Positions 42,120 through 54,166 of a stretch of 64,000 nt of DNA are shown piece after piece. The DNA is from Dioscorea cayenensis subsp. rotundata. Taxonomy: Eukaryota; Streptophyta; Magnoliopsida; Dioscoreales; Dioscoreaceae. The notes under the pieces are model-generated. The model saw only the letters and a list, made by a program, of their open reading frames with translations. It was not told where the DNA came from and searched no databases. The first letter of the stretch is position 1; every line of letters starts with the position of its first letter. The translations under genes were made by a program, and so were the position numbers. The stretch covers positions 22,667,868 to 22,731,867 of the forward strand of contig NC_052488.1 in NCBI RefSeq assembly GCF_009730915.1, given 5' to 3'.

Positions 42120-45100
42120 TCAGAGATCATACTTGATGTGGTACCCCCTCAGCCAGTCCTCCCCCTTCTCATAGTAGTCTTCCCTGCTAAAAGTCTGAGA
42201 AGAGAATTGTGAGGCAGATGCGTAGGCTGATGCACCCCGCCAAGCATCTAAAATGGGGTCTGAGGCTCGCACTACTCTGATGGGAGAAAGATAAGGTCGG
42301 ATTTTTCGTACCCCAGCTTCAAGACGGGGGACCAGACCGGGGAAGAGCAAGCTCCCGCCAGTGACAAGGATTGAATTGCTGATGCTTTCCTTCATGGCAT
42401 CATCGACACCATAGAGCCTCCGGAATAAGACCCCAACCATTTCGTCAAGGCCAGCTTGATCAACTCCAACCATGGGGGGCTGGAATAATATCTCGGGGCA
42501 CCGGAATCTCTCAACACCTAGAACAATCTGGAAGTCTTCTGCAGTTTGTGGGGTGATGCGTGCAGGCTGTGAGATGTTTGTGGGCTGGAGAGGTCCGATA
42601 TATGTTGGGTCTATGTCCTGTATAGATGCCAATAGACATTGACAAGTGAATCAACCCTTGATGGAAGAATCAGACAAACAGGAGATATACAAATTAATAG
42701 CTATTGAACTAAAAGTTTTTCCACAAATGAGAACATGAAATAAAGATGGCGATTGTAAATGGCAACCACAAATGAAGATTCAAGAAAAAGAAAATCAGAG
42801 ACCATTTCGTAGAAGGTATATATCTGATGATGCATACCCATAGGTTTCCTCATCAACAAGAAAAATTGCTGGTAAGAAGTCAAAAAAGGAACTAATTAAT
42901 AAACTGACCTGGAGTCTAGATGTAACACGAGCTAGTTCTGCCTCATCCTCCTCATCCTCCTCATCATCATTGTCTCTGCTCATCAGTTTGTAGAGTTGCC
43001 AGTCCTCATCTCTAGCTCCGAAAGTATCCTCACCCTTTCCCCTATCAAACGCAGCTGTGGTAAGGAGGCGCATCCTTTCCCTTTGAGCTGCATTAAGTCT
43101 CTCACCACGGCCACCAGCTCCGTTCAAATTCTGACTGCCATTTGTTTTGCTACCATTTGTCTTCAGTCGCTTTCGCTGCTCAATTCTCTCACTGAGTTCT
43201 TTGTGTTTAGCACGTAGAGATTCAAGATACAGCTCCGGGTTTTCACTGAACACAGGCAAATACCAAATGATGAAATAACCATAACATATTATGATAGAGA
43301 AAAGACCGGGGTTGCTAGAAGGAAAAATCATGAAATTTCATAAAACAATCATAATAAACTTCAGCACTGAGAAATAATAAAAGTAGCAAAACTACACATA
43401 GAAAATGGGTTAGGGAATCACATGTGCCAAGCCAAAAGATTTACTCTCTGAATCAAATGCTGTTAACAGCAACTATTCAAATATTCATTTTGCCAATATG
43501 AACAAGTAACTTACCAGCGTTTTTCTTCATCTTGATGAATTTGTTTCTCCTTCTGTGTTTCTTCGTCAGCACGCTTTTGTTTAGCCCGTGACCTACCTTC
43601 AGACATGGTCTTTATAAATGTTTGTCGCCTTTTCTCTTTTAACTGCCAAACAAATGTTTAAGATATTATGCAGTGAAGGGCATATACTTAAGTATGATGT
43701 GCACAGTAGAAAATCACTCAAACAAATGCACCAACAGCTGCACTTTCAATGCAACAAGGTCGCCCTATCATCAAGGATAAAGAATCCTACCACAACAATA
43801 AATGTTTATAAGTGTATAACACAGCCAGGAACATCGGGCACTATCACACCAATGACATAAATGTAATTTATAAAATAAACATGAATAGGAGTATACCTGT
43901 TCTGGAGTCAGCTTTTCATCAGGGATCCCAATCAAAGGAAATTTCTCAGCTGACAAAACATCAACCCTCTCCTCACTATCACTAGGCTCACCTCTTGCTT
44001 TGCGTAAAGATTGTGAAACTTTCTGAAGAGCGGATTCAATTTCTAGCCTGGATGAATATACTGTGTTGGACAGGAATGATGAAATTTCATGTTCATCCAT
44101 TTCATCAAGCTCCTGCACTAAGTCTTCCAAACCACGTAGTTCATTTTCCAGCTCCATTATCCGTACAGATCTTTTAGCTGCAGCCATGTCTCGAAGACGT
44201 TGCCCTTGTTTTTCTTTCAAAGCTGCCTTTCTAGCCAGTTCTTCTTCTGTTGGAGATTCTTCTTGTGGAGGAGGAACCCATGGTAGCTGCCAACACCTGG
44301 TTTTCTCTTCAGCTTCCTTTGTTTTTTTCTACAAGGGCTTCCATCTTCTCAGAAAACCAAACCTACCATTTGTACAAAGAGCAGAAAATGAAACACAAAG
44401 AAAAACAAACTTCTACCTGAAATAATTCCAATTCAGACAAATAATCTTCAGCAACATAACAATGCTCCATCTTCATATCCTCAGCCTTCTCCCAGGTGAT
44501 GCTAGACCTGCAAATTTGCAGCATATCAAGAGTTTGAGAAATCATCACAAGACACAAACCCAATTAGAGAAATACTTCATGCACAATGCATGTACATGTG
44601 CTGAGGATATTTAAGTGAAAGAAGCTGCTTCAGATAGTCAGTGACATGATATCCACCAATGTTTGTTCTGCAACATGCATCCAGGACAGGTTCTCCCCTT
44701 ATAAACTGGAATCCAAAAAAACAACATCATCAACAATAAAAGAAGCGATTTTTGAATGCCATACAAGTGCTATCACATGAGAAATCCAAAAACTAACAAG
44801 TTAAGCTACTTAGATATCCCCGTGGTGAAGTAAAACCAAAGCATTAAGTGCATTTAAATACCTTGCAGAGATTGGAATAAAAAATGCATTGTACCAAAAG
44901 TAGGATCAATAGACAAAATTACTGCATTGCGGTCATCATTTAATCCTTTTATTAGAAAGCCATTAAATTAAATGTGATAATTCTTTGAGTGTTCAATTAA
45001 TTTTGTCAACGAGATATATTTGGTCAATCATCACCCACACCACATATTAGACCAGCAACCAATTAATTAACCTGGCTAAAAACCTACTGGAAACACATGG

Positions 45101-47229
45101 CTTGTTGTCAGCCCTGAACAAACAACAAGACCATCTTCATCACAAATCCCAAGCTGCTGATTGAACTTGTAGCTGAATGCCGCATCAACACCAAAAGCTG
45201 CAAACCATGCTTCATAAATTAAATAGAATATTTGGCTTAAAAATAAAAATGGGCATAATTTAGTTTTCAACATAAATGAAAGAATGTAACAAGGAAATGG
45301 TAAAATGAGGAAGTCAAACCATGATATGCAATGCGTAACAATTGAAGATATATACCTATGGAACGGACACCATATGTCTCAAAAAGTAGTTCGGCCATTT
45401 TACTTCGAGAACTGACTGGGTTGCATGGACATTCAGTCATCAGTATGGGATGGTCCACCTGTTTGGCCCAGTTGGCATCAAAACAGCATGGTAAACTTAG
45501 AAATGTTTACAAATTACAAATAAGAATGATCTGAAATAATTATATAAGTGAAAATTCAAAGAAATAACAACTACCAAAATATGAAACTCGATTTGCAACA
45601 AGTTAGTTTTAGCAATATAGGCAGTTACAGGACCACCAACAGTGAGGTAATTCTAAGCTGTGCGAAGCCAAAGAACTATGCCTCCATAAGATCTGGTATG
45701 TGTAGTATACCTTACTGTCCTACCTGCACTGGTTAAGTACCTCCTAGCTAGTAAGTGAAACCTAAAACAATTGACCTAGACAAATGCAATCCATAAAATT
45801 GTATTTACATAATATATTGCTCTCAACTGGCCATTATGGTTCACAGAGATGTTCTTCAATAGATTGAATGATGACACACAATAAATAACGATATATTTAC
45901 CAATATGTAAGGTTTGCAATAATGAGAAAAAGATAAAATTCAAACACAATAAACCTAGCATGAAATGAAGCCAAATTGCAATAACTCATGTTTGCAATGT
46001 CAACAGAATCACAGATAGACATCTGATGAAACCAGTGAACTAACACTCCACACAGGATGGTATGACTGCACTGGCTGTGTTCCCTGCTGCTAACAAGTGC
46101 GGTTCACAGAATTGTATTACATAATATATCACCTTCAACTGGTCATTGTAGTTTATAATAATTGTCCATGTCTATAAGTTCAAAATAGCAATATAACAGT
46201 TACACATAACATGTCTAAATGGATGAGGAACAAACAAGTTATAACGGCAGCAGGAAGATGACAACAGTGCTGTTAAAATCCGAAAAAAATCAGGATACAT
46301 AAGCGTATAATACTAAATGCCATACTTTACCCACCAAATTCTTTTAATGTAGAAAAATAATTGACAAGACATTTACCTGAATTCCTTGAGCACCTAGTCG
46401 CTCAAAACCATAATCAAGGACCTAAAACAATACAGAAGGAAGTCACGCGGAAGATACAACATTTTTGTAAAAAACAATAGGCACACTCTTTTAAAAAACA
46501 AATTCCAATTTTTAAAAAAAAAAAACTCACATATTCCATGATCTCAAATTGATAGACAACATTGCTATCAAAGGGTGAGCGGGAAGATGACCGTGTGCAA
46601 TCAAAATATTTAATCAACGCTGGATCATGATCACCAACAATGGTGGTGGTTTCACCTATAGATCAAAATACTGTAAGAATAGGCAGCTAAATTAAATCAG
46701 GAAACCAAGGTCTATGGTAGAAATAGATTGTTGTCATTATCATTTGGTTATCGAAGTAACATCACATTTGGTTATCCATAATAAAACGAAAACCAAATGT
46801 TTTGCGGAACAAATACAGTAATTCCCAGATGAATAAGCACCAAAAATGAATAAAGGATTACAATTTAAGCGAAGCAGCATCACAGCTCCAGATTAACATA
46901 AAACACAAAATTATATATCAACATTAGATGAAGGATAGAAGGCTATAAAGAAAAGAGGAATGCATCACCAGTGGCCCTATGCCGTGGCCTCTGGACGGTG
47001 TTGCGGAAAATGACACGGGGATCCGACTCCCCAGCCCATCTGACAAGCATCACAGGTATATGAGACGAAGTTGTTGACATGGAATGATCGCAGAAGGAAT
47101 AAGGGTAAAAGTGAGGGTTAGGGTTTACCCTATGCGAAAATGGGAGCCACCATTGTCGATGACGATGGGGGTGGTGGAGGAGAAACGATTGTAGTCGGAT
47201 TGGCGCACTGGTCGATCGATCGAAAGCAT
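42120..47229 (-). CDS. ARP5: Actin-related protein 5 (INO80 chromatin remodelling complex)
   Basis: About twelve exons. The first ones are 47229-47129, 47039-46969, 46655-46531, 46421-46377, 45458-45356 and 45197-45088. Later ones lie near 44707-44590, 44516-44423, 44327-43898, 43640-43515, 43247-42910 and 42614-42120. Seen: TTPIVIDNGGSHFRIG (actin phosphate-1 fold), FRNTVQRPRHRATG, KYFDCTRSSSRSPFDSN, DHPILMTECPCNPVSSRSK, AFGVDAAFSYKFNQ, RTNIGGYHVTDYLKQLL, a long charged ARP5-specific insert (ELARKAALKEKQGQRLRDM; RMRLLTTAAFDRGKGEDTFG), then GVERFRCPEILFQP, SILVTGGSLLFPGL and DAWRGASAYASASQF, ending KGEDWLRGYHIKYDL. Known: ARP5 is a nuclear subunit of INO80, needed for nucleosome sliding and DNA repair. 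No frame break was found. Intron 4 carries a diverged duplication. Confidence 0.95.
45798..46152. repeat. Diverged duplication in an ARP5 intron
   Basis: Segments at about 45798-45841 and 46110-46152 share TTGTATT, ACATAATATAT, TCAACTGG and CATT.T.GTT in the same order and orientation. Weaker similarity (GACTGCACTGG versus CCTGCACTGG) extends to the left. It looks like an old tandem duplication of roughly 310 bp. Confidence 0.6.
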
Positions 47230-47474
47230 CACTCCTCTGCTTCGTCCTTCGAAGCCTTCGTCGTTGCGGAGAAGAGGAAAGAGTTGAGAGAGAGAGAGAG
47301 AGGGCGAGCTTTGAACAACGAGAGCTTCACTTCAGTCGTGTCTCGTCTTCAACGATGAAGCCGGATTGGGCCTGGGAGGCCAATTGGGCTTTTCACTGGA
47401 TATGCATGGATTGGATTGGGTTTAAGTAAATTTCATATTAAATGATAAAAATTTAAATAAATTTGGATGTAAAA

Positions 47475-47516
<42 letters not shown>

Positions 47517-49161
47517 TTTTAAAAATTATTTATTTATTTATTTAAAAAATGACAATAGTTTCTGGTTTTGTGTGTTTTTCTGTTATTATGGTAGATTTCA
47601 TCTTGGTGATTGTTTCTTATCTTGTATTTGTTTGTTTATTATTTGCTTATTTTCTGTTTGGTTTATTTTATTTTGTTTGTTTTTATTGTTCAGATTTTAA
47701 TAAATCAGTGATTTATTTATTTTTATTAAAAAATAATATATATATATATATGAGAATAGGAAAAATTGTGTTTGTTTTATTTTGAACCGTATTTTTTTAA
47801 TAAAAATAGATAAATTATAATTTATTAAAATAGAAAAAACAGATACAACATACATGACCATAAAACGGTAAAGAACACGCAAAACAAAGCACATAATAAA
47901 TTGAAAAGTAATTATAAATAATGATGAGACGTATTTATAAATAAATTATTAAATAAAAATAAAAATAAACACAAATAAATAAAAAGCAACAGGTTACCTG
48001 TCTTGTCCCATTTGCTTTTGAAGGTTCACGGCTTGGATGCGTTGAACTTCCAAATTTCGTCCATGCTTTGGAATTCGTGCGTTGCTTTGAGATTAACAAA
48101 GACTCTGTTTCGTTGGAGGAATGAAGTCTGAACGCGGAATCCAGCTGTTCGGTTCAGGGATTGGAAGACTGGCGCCGCAACCCACTCTTTCGATGTGCTA
48201 TTATTATGTTTTAAAAAAATTCAGTAAAACTAAGTAATGATTCAAAAGAAAAAAAAAAACAAAAAATAGTGATAATTTTAAAAATAAAAAAACTATTTAG
48301 AATTTAAAATTATGTAAATTTTATTTTAAAACAATTAAAATTAGCCCAATTAAAAAATTATTTAAAAACTAAAAATAGATATAATAACCAACAAATAATT
48401 GTTTTATGTCAGTATATTTATTCAATCATATTATTAACTAAATACTGAGAACTCAATTACATCCATCAAATCTTTTTATTGAGTTGTGAACGATTTTAAT
48501 TTTTTTTACAAATAAGTAATAAGTGCTCCCTCTCATTTAAGAAAAAGTCATAGATATATTTTATTTGGAGTTAATACCTCAGTTTTAATAAATAAGAAAA
48601 GTCATAGATATATGCTTGTGGAATTAATTCCTCAGCTTTAATATGTGATGAATTTTAATAAAAAAATAAATAAAATTTTCAAGTTTTTTTTTCCAGAATC
48701 TTTATCTTTCTTCTGGATTTCTTTATAAAACTACACCATCAAAATCAAAAAACAATGTTTCCCCAAACAAAAAAATATAAAAAAAGAGAAAAAACCAAAT
48801 TTAAACATTTAATTTTTCACAATAATAAAGCGTGCTCAGATTACAACTCATAATATTATTTATATTTATATATAAAAAATAAGAAAAGAAAAAAAGAGGG
48901 AAAAAAATTAAATACAAGGCAAATAAGGAACATGACACACAGTGATCTCCCAACGCATGAATCCGCGAGCTAATCAAGACAAACACCCATCCTCTTTCAC
49001 CACCTCCTTTTTACTGGATTTACTCCCCTGCACGCCACTTCATGAGGGCGTGGAAGTCCAGGCCAGAGAATCCAATGTACACACCCCAAACACTCACCCC
49101 CCTCATTAATACCACACCACCTCTCATTCATCCTTCCTTATTATTCTCCCTTTCTATTTAA

Positions 49162-49195
<34 letters not shown>

Positions 49196-49698
49196 TCCCG
49201 TCAAATCACAATTACTATTAAAAAAATAAAAAAATAAATTAACTCAATGTGAGTATCAGAATCTTTTTAAGTCTTTCTGAAAAGCGTTCGTTTTCGAAGA
49301 AAAAACCCCGAGATCGAATCCATATTCGCATGAGGTGAGAGTATATGAGATCGATGTAGAGTTTCTGCTCTCATAAACGTCAGCGTCTTTAACTTACTTT
49401 TAAACGAGGGACACTTGTCATTTATTTGTCAAAAAAATAAAAAATAAAAGAAAATTTCCAAAATTATAAATGATCAAGTGAGTGTCAACCATTCTTCTCC
49501 TCGGATGCTAATCCAACCGTACACCTGTCACACGGCTTCTCCACAAGTTCCCGCCGCCCAAGGACCCCACCCCGCCAAAATCGAATCCGAGAATAAAAAT
49601 TTTGAGGGAAGCCAGCTTCAATCGTCCCCATCTTTCCCGCCATCACCCTGGGGATTTCCCGCGTTTACCTCATTTTCAAAATCCACAGAACAAATTGA

Positions 49699-49716
49699 CA
49701 CGTGTTCATCCACGTG
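49699..49716 (+). promoter_or_regulatory. Paired G-boxes (ABRE-like) upstream of the SMR gene
   Basis: CACGTG occurs at 49699-49704 and again at 49711-49716, 12 bases apart, about 255-270 bp before the SMR start codon. Known: closely paired G-box/ABRE elements bind bZIP (ABF) and bHLH (PIF) factors, and pairs are typical of ABA- or stress-responsive promoters. Stress regulation of this cell-cycle brake is inference. Confidence 0.5.
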
Positions 49717-49880
49717 TGGACCCCTCCATTGCTCACACTCCCACTCGTGCCAGCCTGGCTTGCTCCTCAAGCCACAAGCCCTCCTCTCCTCTCAGTCATA
49801 GTAGCTTCTAGCTTCGCGAGGACGCCAAAGCCAAAACAAACAACCCTTCTCTCTAATCTCAAACCCTCCTCATTACGGGC

Positions 49881-49888
49881 CTATAAAA
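49881..49888 (+). promoter_or_regulatory. TATA box of the SMR gene
   Basis: CTATAAAA stands 81 bp before the start codon in a C-rich context. Transcription would be expected about 30 bp downstream, giving a leader of roughly 55 bp. Confidence 0.7.
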
Positions 49889-49968
49889 CCCCTCCCTGAA
49901 TCCCCTCACTTTCCCTCCCGTTCTTCATATTTGAATTTTTCCCGCTTTGGTTTTTGGATCCCTGAGAG

Positions 49969-50187
49969 ATGGCGAGCGACGCGGAGATCGGCGAGATGGA
50001 GGGCTGGGAAACGCCGAAGAGAGGAGAGTGCCGGATTCCGGCCGTGATCTCTTGTCCACCACCACCGAAGAAGAAGTCTCCGGCGTTCACGAAGAGGAGA
50101 GATCCGCCGAAGAATGGCTACTTCCACCCACCTGATCTCGAGGCGCTTTTCGCCCTAGCGCCACGCCAGAGAGAGGCTTGCGCTTGA
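49969..50187 (+). CDS. SMR: SIAMESE-related cyclin-dependent kinase inhibitor
   Basis: A single exon of 72 residues, [18 protein letters not shown] onward. It shows the three family motifs in order: a phosphosite-like [13 protein letters not shown], the proline/lysine [12 protein letters not shown] block, and [10 protein letters not shown], the cyclin/CDK-contact motif, then [11 protein letters not shown]. Known: SIM/SMR proteins bind CDKA or CDKB complexes in the nucleus, block mitosis and favour endoreduplication, often in response to stress. The length is at the short end of the family but complete, since both ends match. A TATA box and paired G-boxes lie upstream. I cannot tell which SMR number it corresponds to. 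Confidence 0.9.
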   Translation: MASDAEIGEMEGWETPKRGECRIPAVISCPPPPKKKSPAFTKRRDPPKNGYFHPPDLEALFALAPRQREACA

Positions 50188-50526
50188 GTAAACCCAGCTT
50201 GTAGATATTGGTGGTGCCGGTGATGATCTTGTACTCTAGGGCTTGAGGTTAATTTCCTCTCTGTTTCTCCCTTCCCCCCTTCTTATATCTCTATTGTAAA
50301 CTATTTTTCCTTCTTCTTCTTTTTCTTCTTGGTTGTAATAGTTTTGATCTAGCTTTCAGGGTTTGTGTAATACTTTGTGTTTTGGCTTTGATCTTAGCAT
50401 CAACTTCAGATTCAGATTCATCAGTCATGTCAATCACTAGTGCGTCCATGATTTCCTTGTTTTCTTCATGTGTAATTGTGCTCGTGGTTGTGCGGTAATG
50501 GTGATGGCTTGTCAATCAACGAGTTT

Positions 50527-50559
<33 letters not shown>

Positions 50560-51048
50560 GAGTGGTGGCTTGGAATCATACGCAAAGTAGTGGGGGTTAA
50601 TAGTTGCAGACCGTCGTACTTCATTCGGAGGGCCCTCAAATGGATACCACCAAGAAAGCAAAACCAAGGCCAGTATTCCCAATATGACTACCTTTTCTTT
50701 TAATATATATATATATTATATAGGAATATGGTCCCTATCTACCGCAAGCTATCAGCAACCGTACCCCATAGTTACAGTATGTATGAGTTTTGCATTTGAT
50801 TGGAATTCTACTAGCATTTTAAAATCATCCCCTTCTTTATATTATGTTGATCAGTGCCGCTTTTTACCTCTAAGAAATCCAGTTCTAGTTGTCAGAGTGA
50901 AAGTTCAAAGCCAAGAATGGATGACATCTATGATTGACCGTATTTCTTAACAAGATGAAAGAAATTACCTGATATGATACATGAGAAAAGTTGCATACTA
51001 TTTGCTCATGTTATTTTGATTGAATATTGGATTAGACCACATCTACTC

Positions 51049-51085
<37 letters not shown>

Positions 51086-51211
51086 GCACCACAAGGTATG
51101 TCCCCAAGCACACTTACAAAAGCACACCCTTACAACTAAGCAAGATACCAACCATCATGCTTTGTAAGGAACATAAACTTATTATATATATATATACATA
51201 ACATCTGCAAG
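50188..51211. other. Convergent spacer between SMR and FHY1
   Basis: It holds the SMR 3' UTR with pyrimidine runs, a (CT)n microsatellite (50532-50559), an AT run near 50703-50718 and an AAT run (51049-51085). No gene is seen; frames in it are repeat-derived. Confidence 0.6.
51049..51085. repeat. (AAT)n microsatellite
   Basis: About twelve AAT units between the convergent SMR and FHY1 genes. On the plus strand it would encode polyasparagine, a spurious frame. Confidence 0.9.
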
Positions 51212-52395
51212 TTAAAGCATTAGCATAGAGAAATATTGCTCAAATTCTTGATCAATTGTTGGCTTCCTTCCCTTCAATCTAGCATCTGTTGAAAAAAAAA
51301 GAACCCCAGTTAATTAGTACAAGCAAATGAATAAGTGGCATAAATAACAAGGCCTACCTTGCCCAACCATCCACATTCCAGGGAAAGACAAGGATTCATT
51401 TGTTGTAGTAACACCATTGGAATACAACAAGACATTATCATATCCTTCATTCTTAAAATGCTCCAATTCCTGTTGTTGGTCATCAATATCAATAGATTTT
51501 GCACTAGAACTATCAAAATCAGCCATCTCATCTACTTTTTCTTTTGGAGTGAATCTGCTGTCCAGGGAGAACAGGGTGTCCCTGAAATTATTGTTATCAT
51601 AACTGCCCAATGAGGTTGGAGAATGTTGGTTCACTTGATTAGTTTTCAATGGAGATTGTTGGATGATTTTATCATCATCATCATCATCCAGTATCATTAC
51701 TGAACCATACTCATCAACAATGATGCTATCACCATCTTTGGCAGACTCTTCATTTTGTTCGGATTTATTGGCAATGATTATGTTATTAGGCCCTTCATCA
51801 ACCTTAAAATTTTGTTCAACTGAAGATCCTTGACCTGAATGGCTGGATCTAGCTCCAAACTTGTGCTTGGGGCTTGGCAACTCCAAGTCATATAAACACT
51901 TCCTTTTCTTCTTCTTCAATTCAAGAATGCCAGTAGTAACATCTTCAATTGGATAGAAGCTAAAACAGGATGTAAAAAGAATACCTGATTAGCATGGTTG
52001 TCAAATCTTTTAAGAGTATACTAGTGAACTCTCTAACTAAACTCAATAAAGCCAGGAGTTATTCTTCCTCTCTTGATTGGTAATCAATTGACTGAACCAA
52101 CATCCTTTATACTATATGTTCAAGGGTTTTGTTTTCCACATAAAAGAAAAAAGAAAAATAAAAAAATTTCTCAATCTCTTTTGATCCTTTGTTTGTCTAT
52201 AAAATCAATCAGTTATAGAAAGCTGATAAAGCTAAGTGAAAGCTTAAGAAAAACCGAGAACAAAATAGGATCTAAATCTACAAGCAAAGCATGAGAAAAA
52301 CAAAGAACTACAAGAGTGAACAGAAATTGGGATGCCAAAGCTGCAAATGATGAATAAAATTGAAACCTCTGGATGACAACGCTGCTCTTCTCCAT
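51212..52395 (-). CDS. FHY1: FHY1/FHL phytochrome A nuclear-import factor
   Basis: Three exons: 52395-52367, 51959-51358 and 51285-51212, exactly 234 residues. The N-terminal part holds the nuclear signal and its companion motif as KKKKRKCLYDLELPSPKHKF. The middle is acidic and poorly conserved, with an aspartate run (DDDDDD). The C-terminus is the diagnostic block: FPGMWMVGQ, then PTIDQEFEQYFSMLML, which is the phyA-binding septin-related tail. Known: FHY1 and FHL bind light-activated phytochrome A in the cytosol and carry it into the nucleus for far-red responses. The short third exon supplies the essential tail; without it the protein would be lost to view. Everything is in frame and no defect was seen. 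Confidence 0.93.
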
Positions 52396-52855
52396 CGCTC
52401 AGGTTCTCTGCTTATCAATCCATTCTACAGAAAGAGATCAAGGGGGAAAGCAAGAAGAAGATAGAGAGTAAAGGCACTTTGAAGAACGCCATACCAGCTT
52501 TTCCTATCCCGAATAGGGCAAAGAGATGGAGGCCTGTCCAACACCCACGTGTCATAGGACCACAAACATTTTATTACTTTATACGTACAAATGTGACTTG
52601 CTTGTTTGTCAAATTTTAATACATAGATGAAAATTAATCAAAATTTATCTCTATTAAATAGTATAAGAGATATGCACACTATATAGATAATTAGATATAG
52701 ACATATAGTTACATTAAACATTGAAGTAACTAGGATGATGATCCCTTTTACCTGAGTAAACAGTTGGCTCGATGGTTTCGAACCCAACTTTTTACTGGGG
52801 TAAAAGGGACATGACCTGACCGCACACAAAAGGACACGACTCATGATTATTATAC
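52396..52855. other. Spacer between FHY1 promoter and PCS1 3' end
   Basis: A GC-richer FHY1 leader and promoter with a CACGTG near 52548, then AT-rich DNA. No gene is seen. A CTCGATGGTTTCGAACCC stretch near 52769 recalls a tRNA T-arm, but no tRNA surrounds it. Confidence 0.55.
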
Positions 52856-54166
52856 TTACAGGGCTACACCAAGTTTTTGGCTAGCCAGGGCACACTGGAC
52901 CGGCGCGAACCCGACCCGACTGTTCTCGAGATCGTACTCGACCCAAACGTTTTGCTGATGGTGGTGCCCGATCACGTATGCCTCGAGTGGGACTAAGTCT
53001 GAGTTCCCGAACGTGAAGCACCAGACCGCGTCCAGGCCCCGCTTTTCACCAGCCACGAGGTACAAGAGACGGTCACCGGTGACGCTCATCTCGGCACCGC
53101 GAAACATGAGAACCACAGCTGGGAGCCTCGGGATTTGTGTTTGCTCCGGGATACGGAAACAAAGATCGAAGGCACCTTGGAAGACGAAATCTGGTTCGTT
53201 GAGGACGGTGAGGATACCGCGGGTTTGGTTTAGGAACTCGGTTCGTAGAGCGGAATAAGCCGGGCCGAGGAGGAAGGTGAAGCGGGAGCCGGAGTCGACC
53301 ATGGTTTGGCCGGCGCCGGTGTGGTCCGGAACGAGGACGGATTTGGGGATCGGGAGAAGCTTGGATCCCACTTTGATGCCTTCGAGCTGAACGGAATATG
53401 CCACCCGGTCAAAGTAAGGGAGAGGGAGTGACATCTCGATGAGTGGGGTGTAGTTCATGGCGACGGAGAAAGGAAGACTCGCCGGACCGAGGAGGAGAAC
53501 GCCGGTGGAGTCATGGTCGGAGATGCAGTAGGAAAAGCGCCGGGTGTTGGTTTGGGTGACGAATGACAGCGCCCACGGTTCATGCCTAGGAGGCCGGCGG
53601 TGAGTGAGTCTTCGCCGGAGGAAGAGTACGTGGAATCCATGCAGCCAAAAACAGTAGTCAAAGAAGGGGAGTCACCGAGACGGAAGTGGTCGGATGAGAG
53701 TGTGCCTTCCGACGAGGAAGCGTCGGCGTAAGTGAGTGACACGTGGCAATTGGAGGAAGAGTCGCAAGTGCCCGGAACGGGGAGGTCGCGAGTGCCGGAG
53801 GTGCAGACAGTGGAGGAACAGGGGATGCGGGAGTAGGACGATGATGAAAGAGGGTGGAATGAAGAGGAGTTGGAGCAGAGGAGCCATGAGAGCTCGCTGC
53901 CGGTGTCAAGGACCATGGAGACGTTCTGAGGAGGAGTGCCGACGGAGAGTGTGACGGTGAGGCTGACGTTGTGGTGGAAAAGGAGCTTGTTTGATGTCCT
54001 ATCAGCTGGCAAAGATGCCAGCTTTTTGGTTCTCAGAGGCAAAACCAAGGTAGTGTCAGACTTTGTCTCTTTTCTCCTCATCATCACTGTCCTTGTCCTT
54101 GTTGAAAAGCATAAGTTTAGTTGTAACAACAACAAGAGTAGTAGAAGAAGAAGAGAAGAGGAGCAT
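52856..54166 (-). CDS. PCS1: Aspartic protease, PCS1 (PROMOTION OF CELL SURVIVAL 1) type
   Basis: Intronless, about 436 residues. After a leucine-rich signal peptide come DRTSNKLLFHHNVSLTVTLS, VGTPPQNVSMVLDTGSELSW (first catalytic Asp), YADASSSEGTL, FGCMDSTYSSSGEDS, TAGLLGMNRG, then NYTPLIEMSLPLPYFDRVAY, PIPKSVLVPDHTGAGQTMVD with DSGSRFTFLLG (second Asp), and GHHHQQNVWVEYDLENSRVG. This is the order seen in Arabidopsis PCS1, an ER-retained or secretory A1 protease that restrains cell death in embryos and gametophytes. Oddity: the frame shifts at the CCC of 53572-53574 (plus strand), where relatives need one more G after MNRG. The only upstream ATG (54164-54166) is one base out of frame with the signal peptide, which suggests a second shift. 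Confidence 0.9.

Larger units (their letters stand above)
47230..49968. other. ARP5 promoter, AT-rich spacer and SMR promoter
   Basis: The ARP5 leader is followed by a 33-bp AT microsatellite (47482-47514), AT-rich DNA with no conserved frames, an AAT run (49161-49193) and the SMR promoter (49690-49968). A 47990-48200 stretch is less AT-rich, but I recognise nothing in it. Confidence 0.6.

Noticed and set aside
44270-44330. Possible frame shift in ARP5 at a run of seven A
   Set aside because: Resolved by splicing: an acceptor right before the run gives FQ|KKTKEAEEKTRCWQLPW in frame, as in relatives.
52769-52815. tRNA-like T-arm (TTTCGAACCC)
   Set aside because: No acceptor stem, D-arm or anticodon arm could be placed around it.
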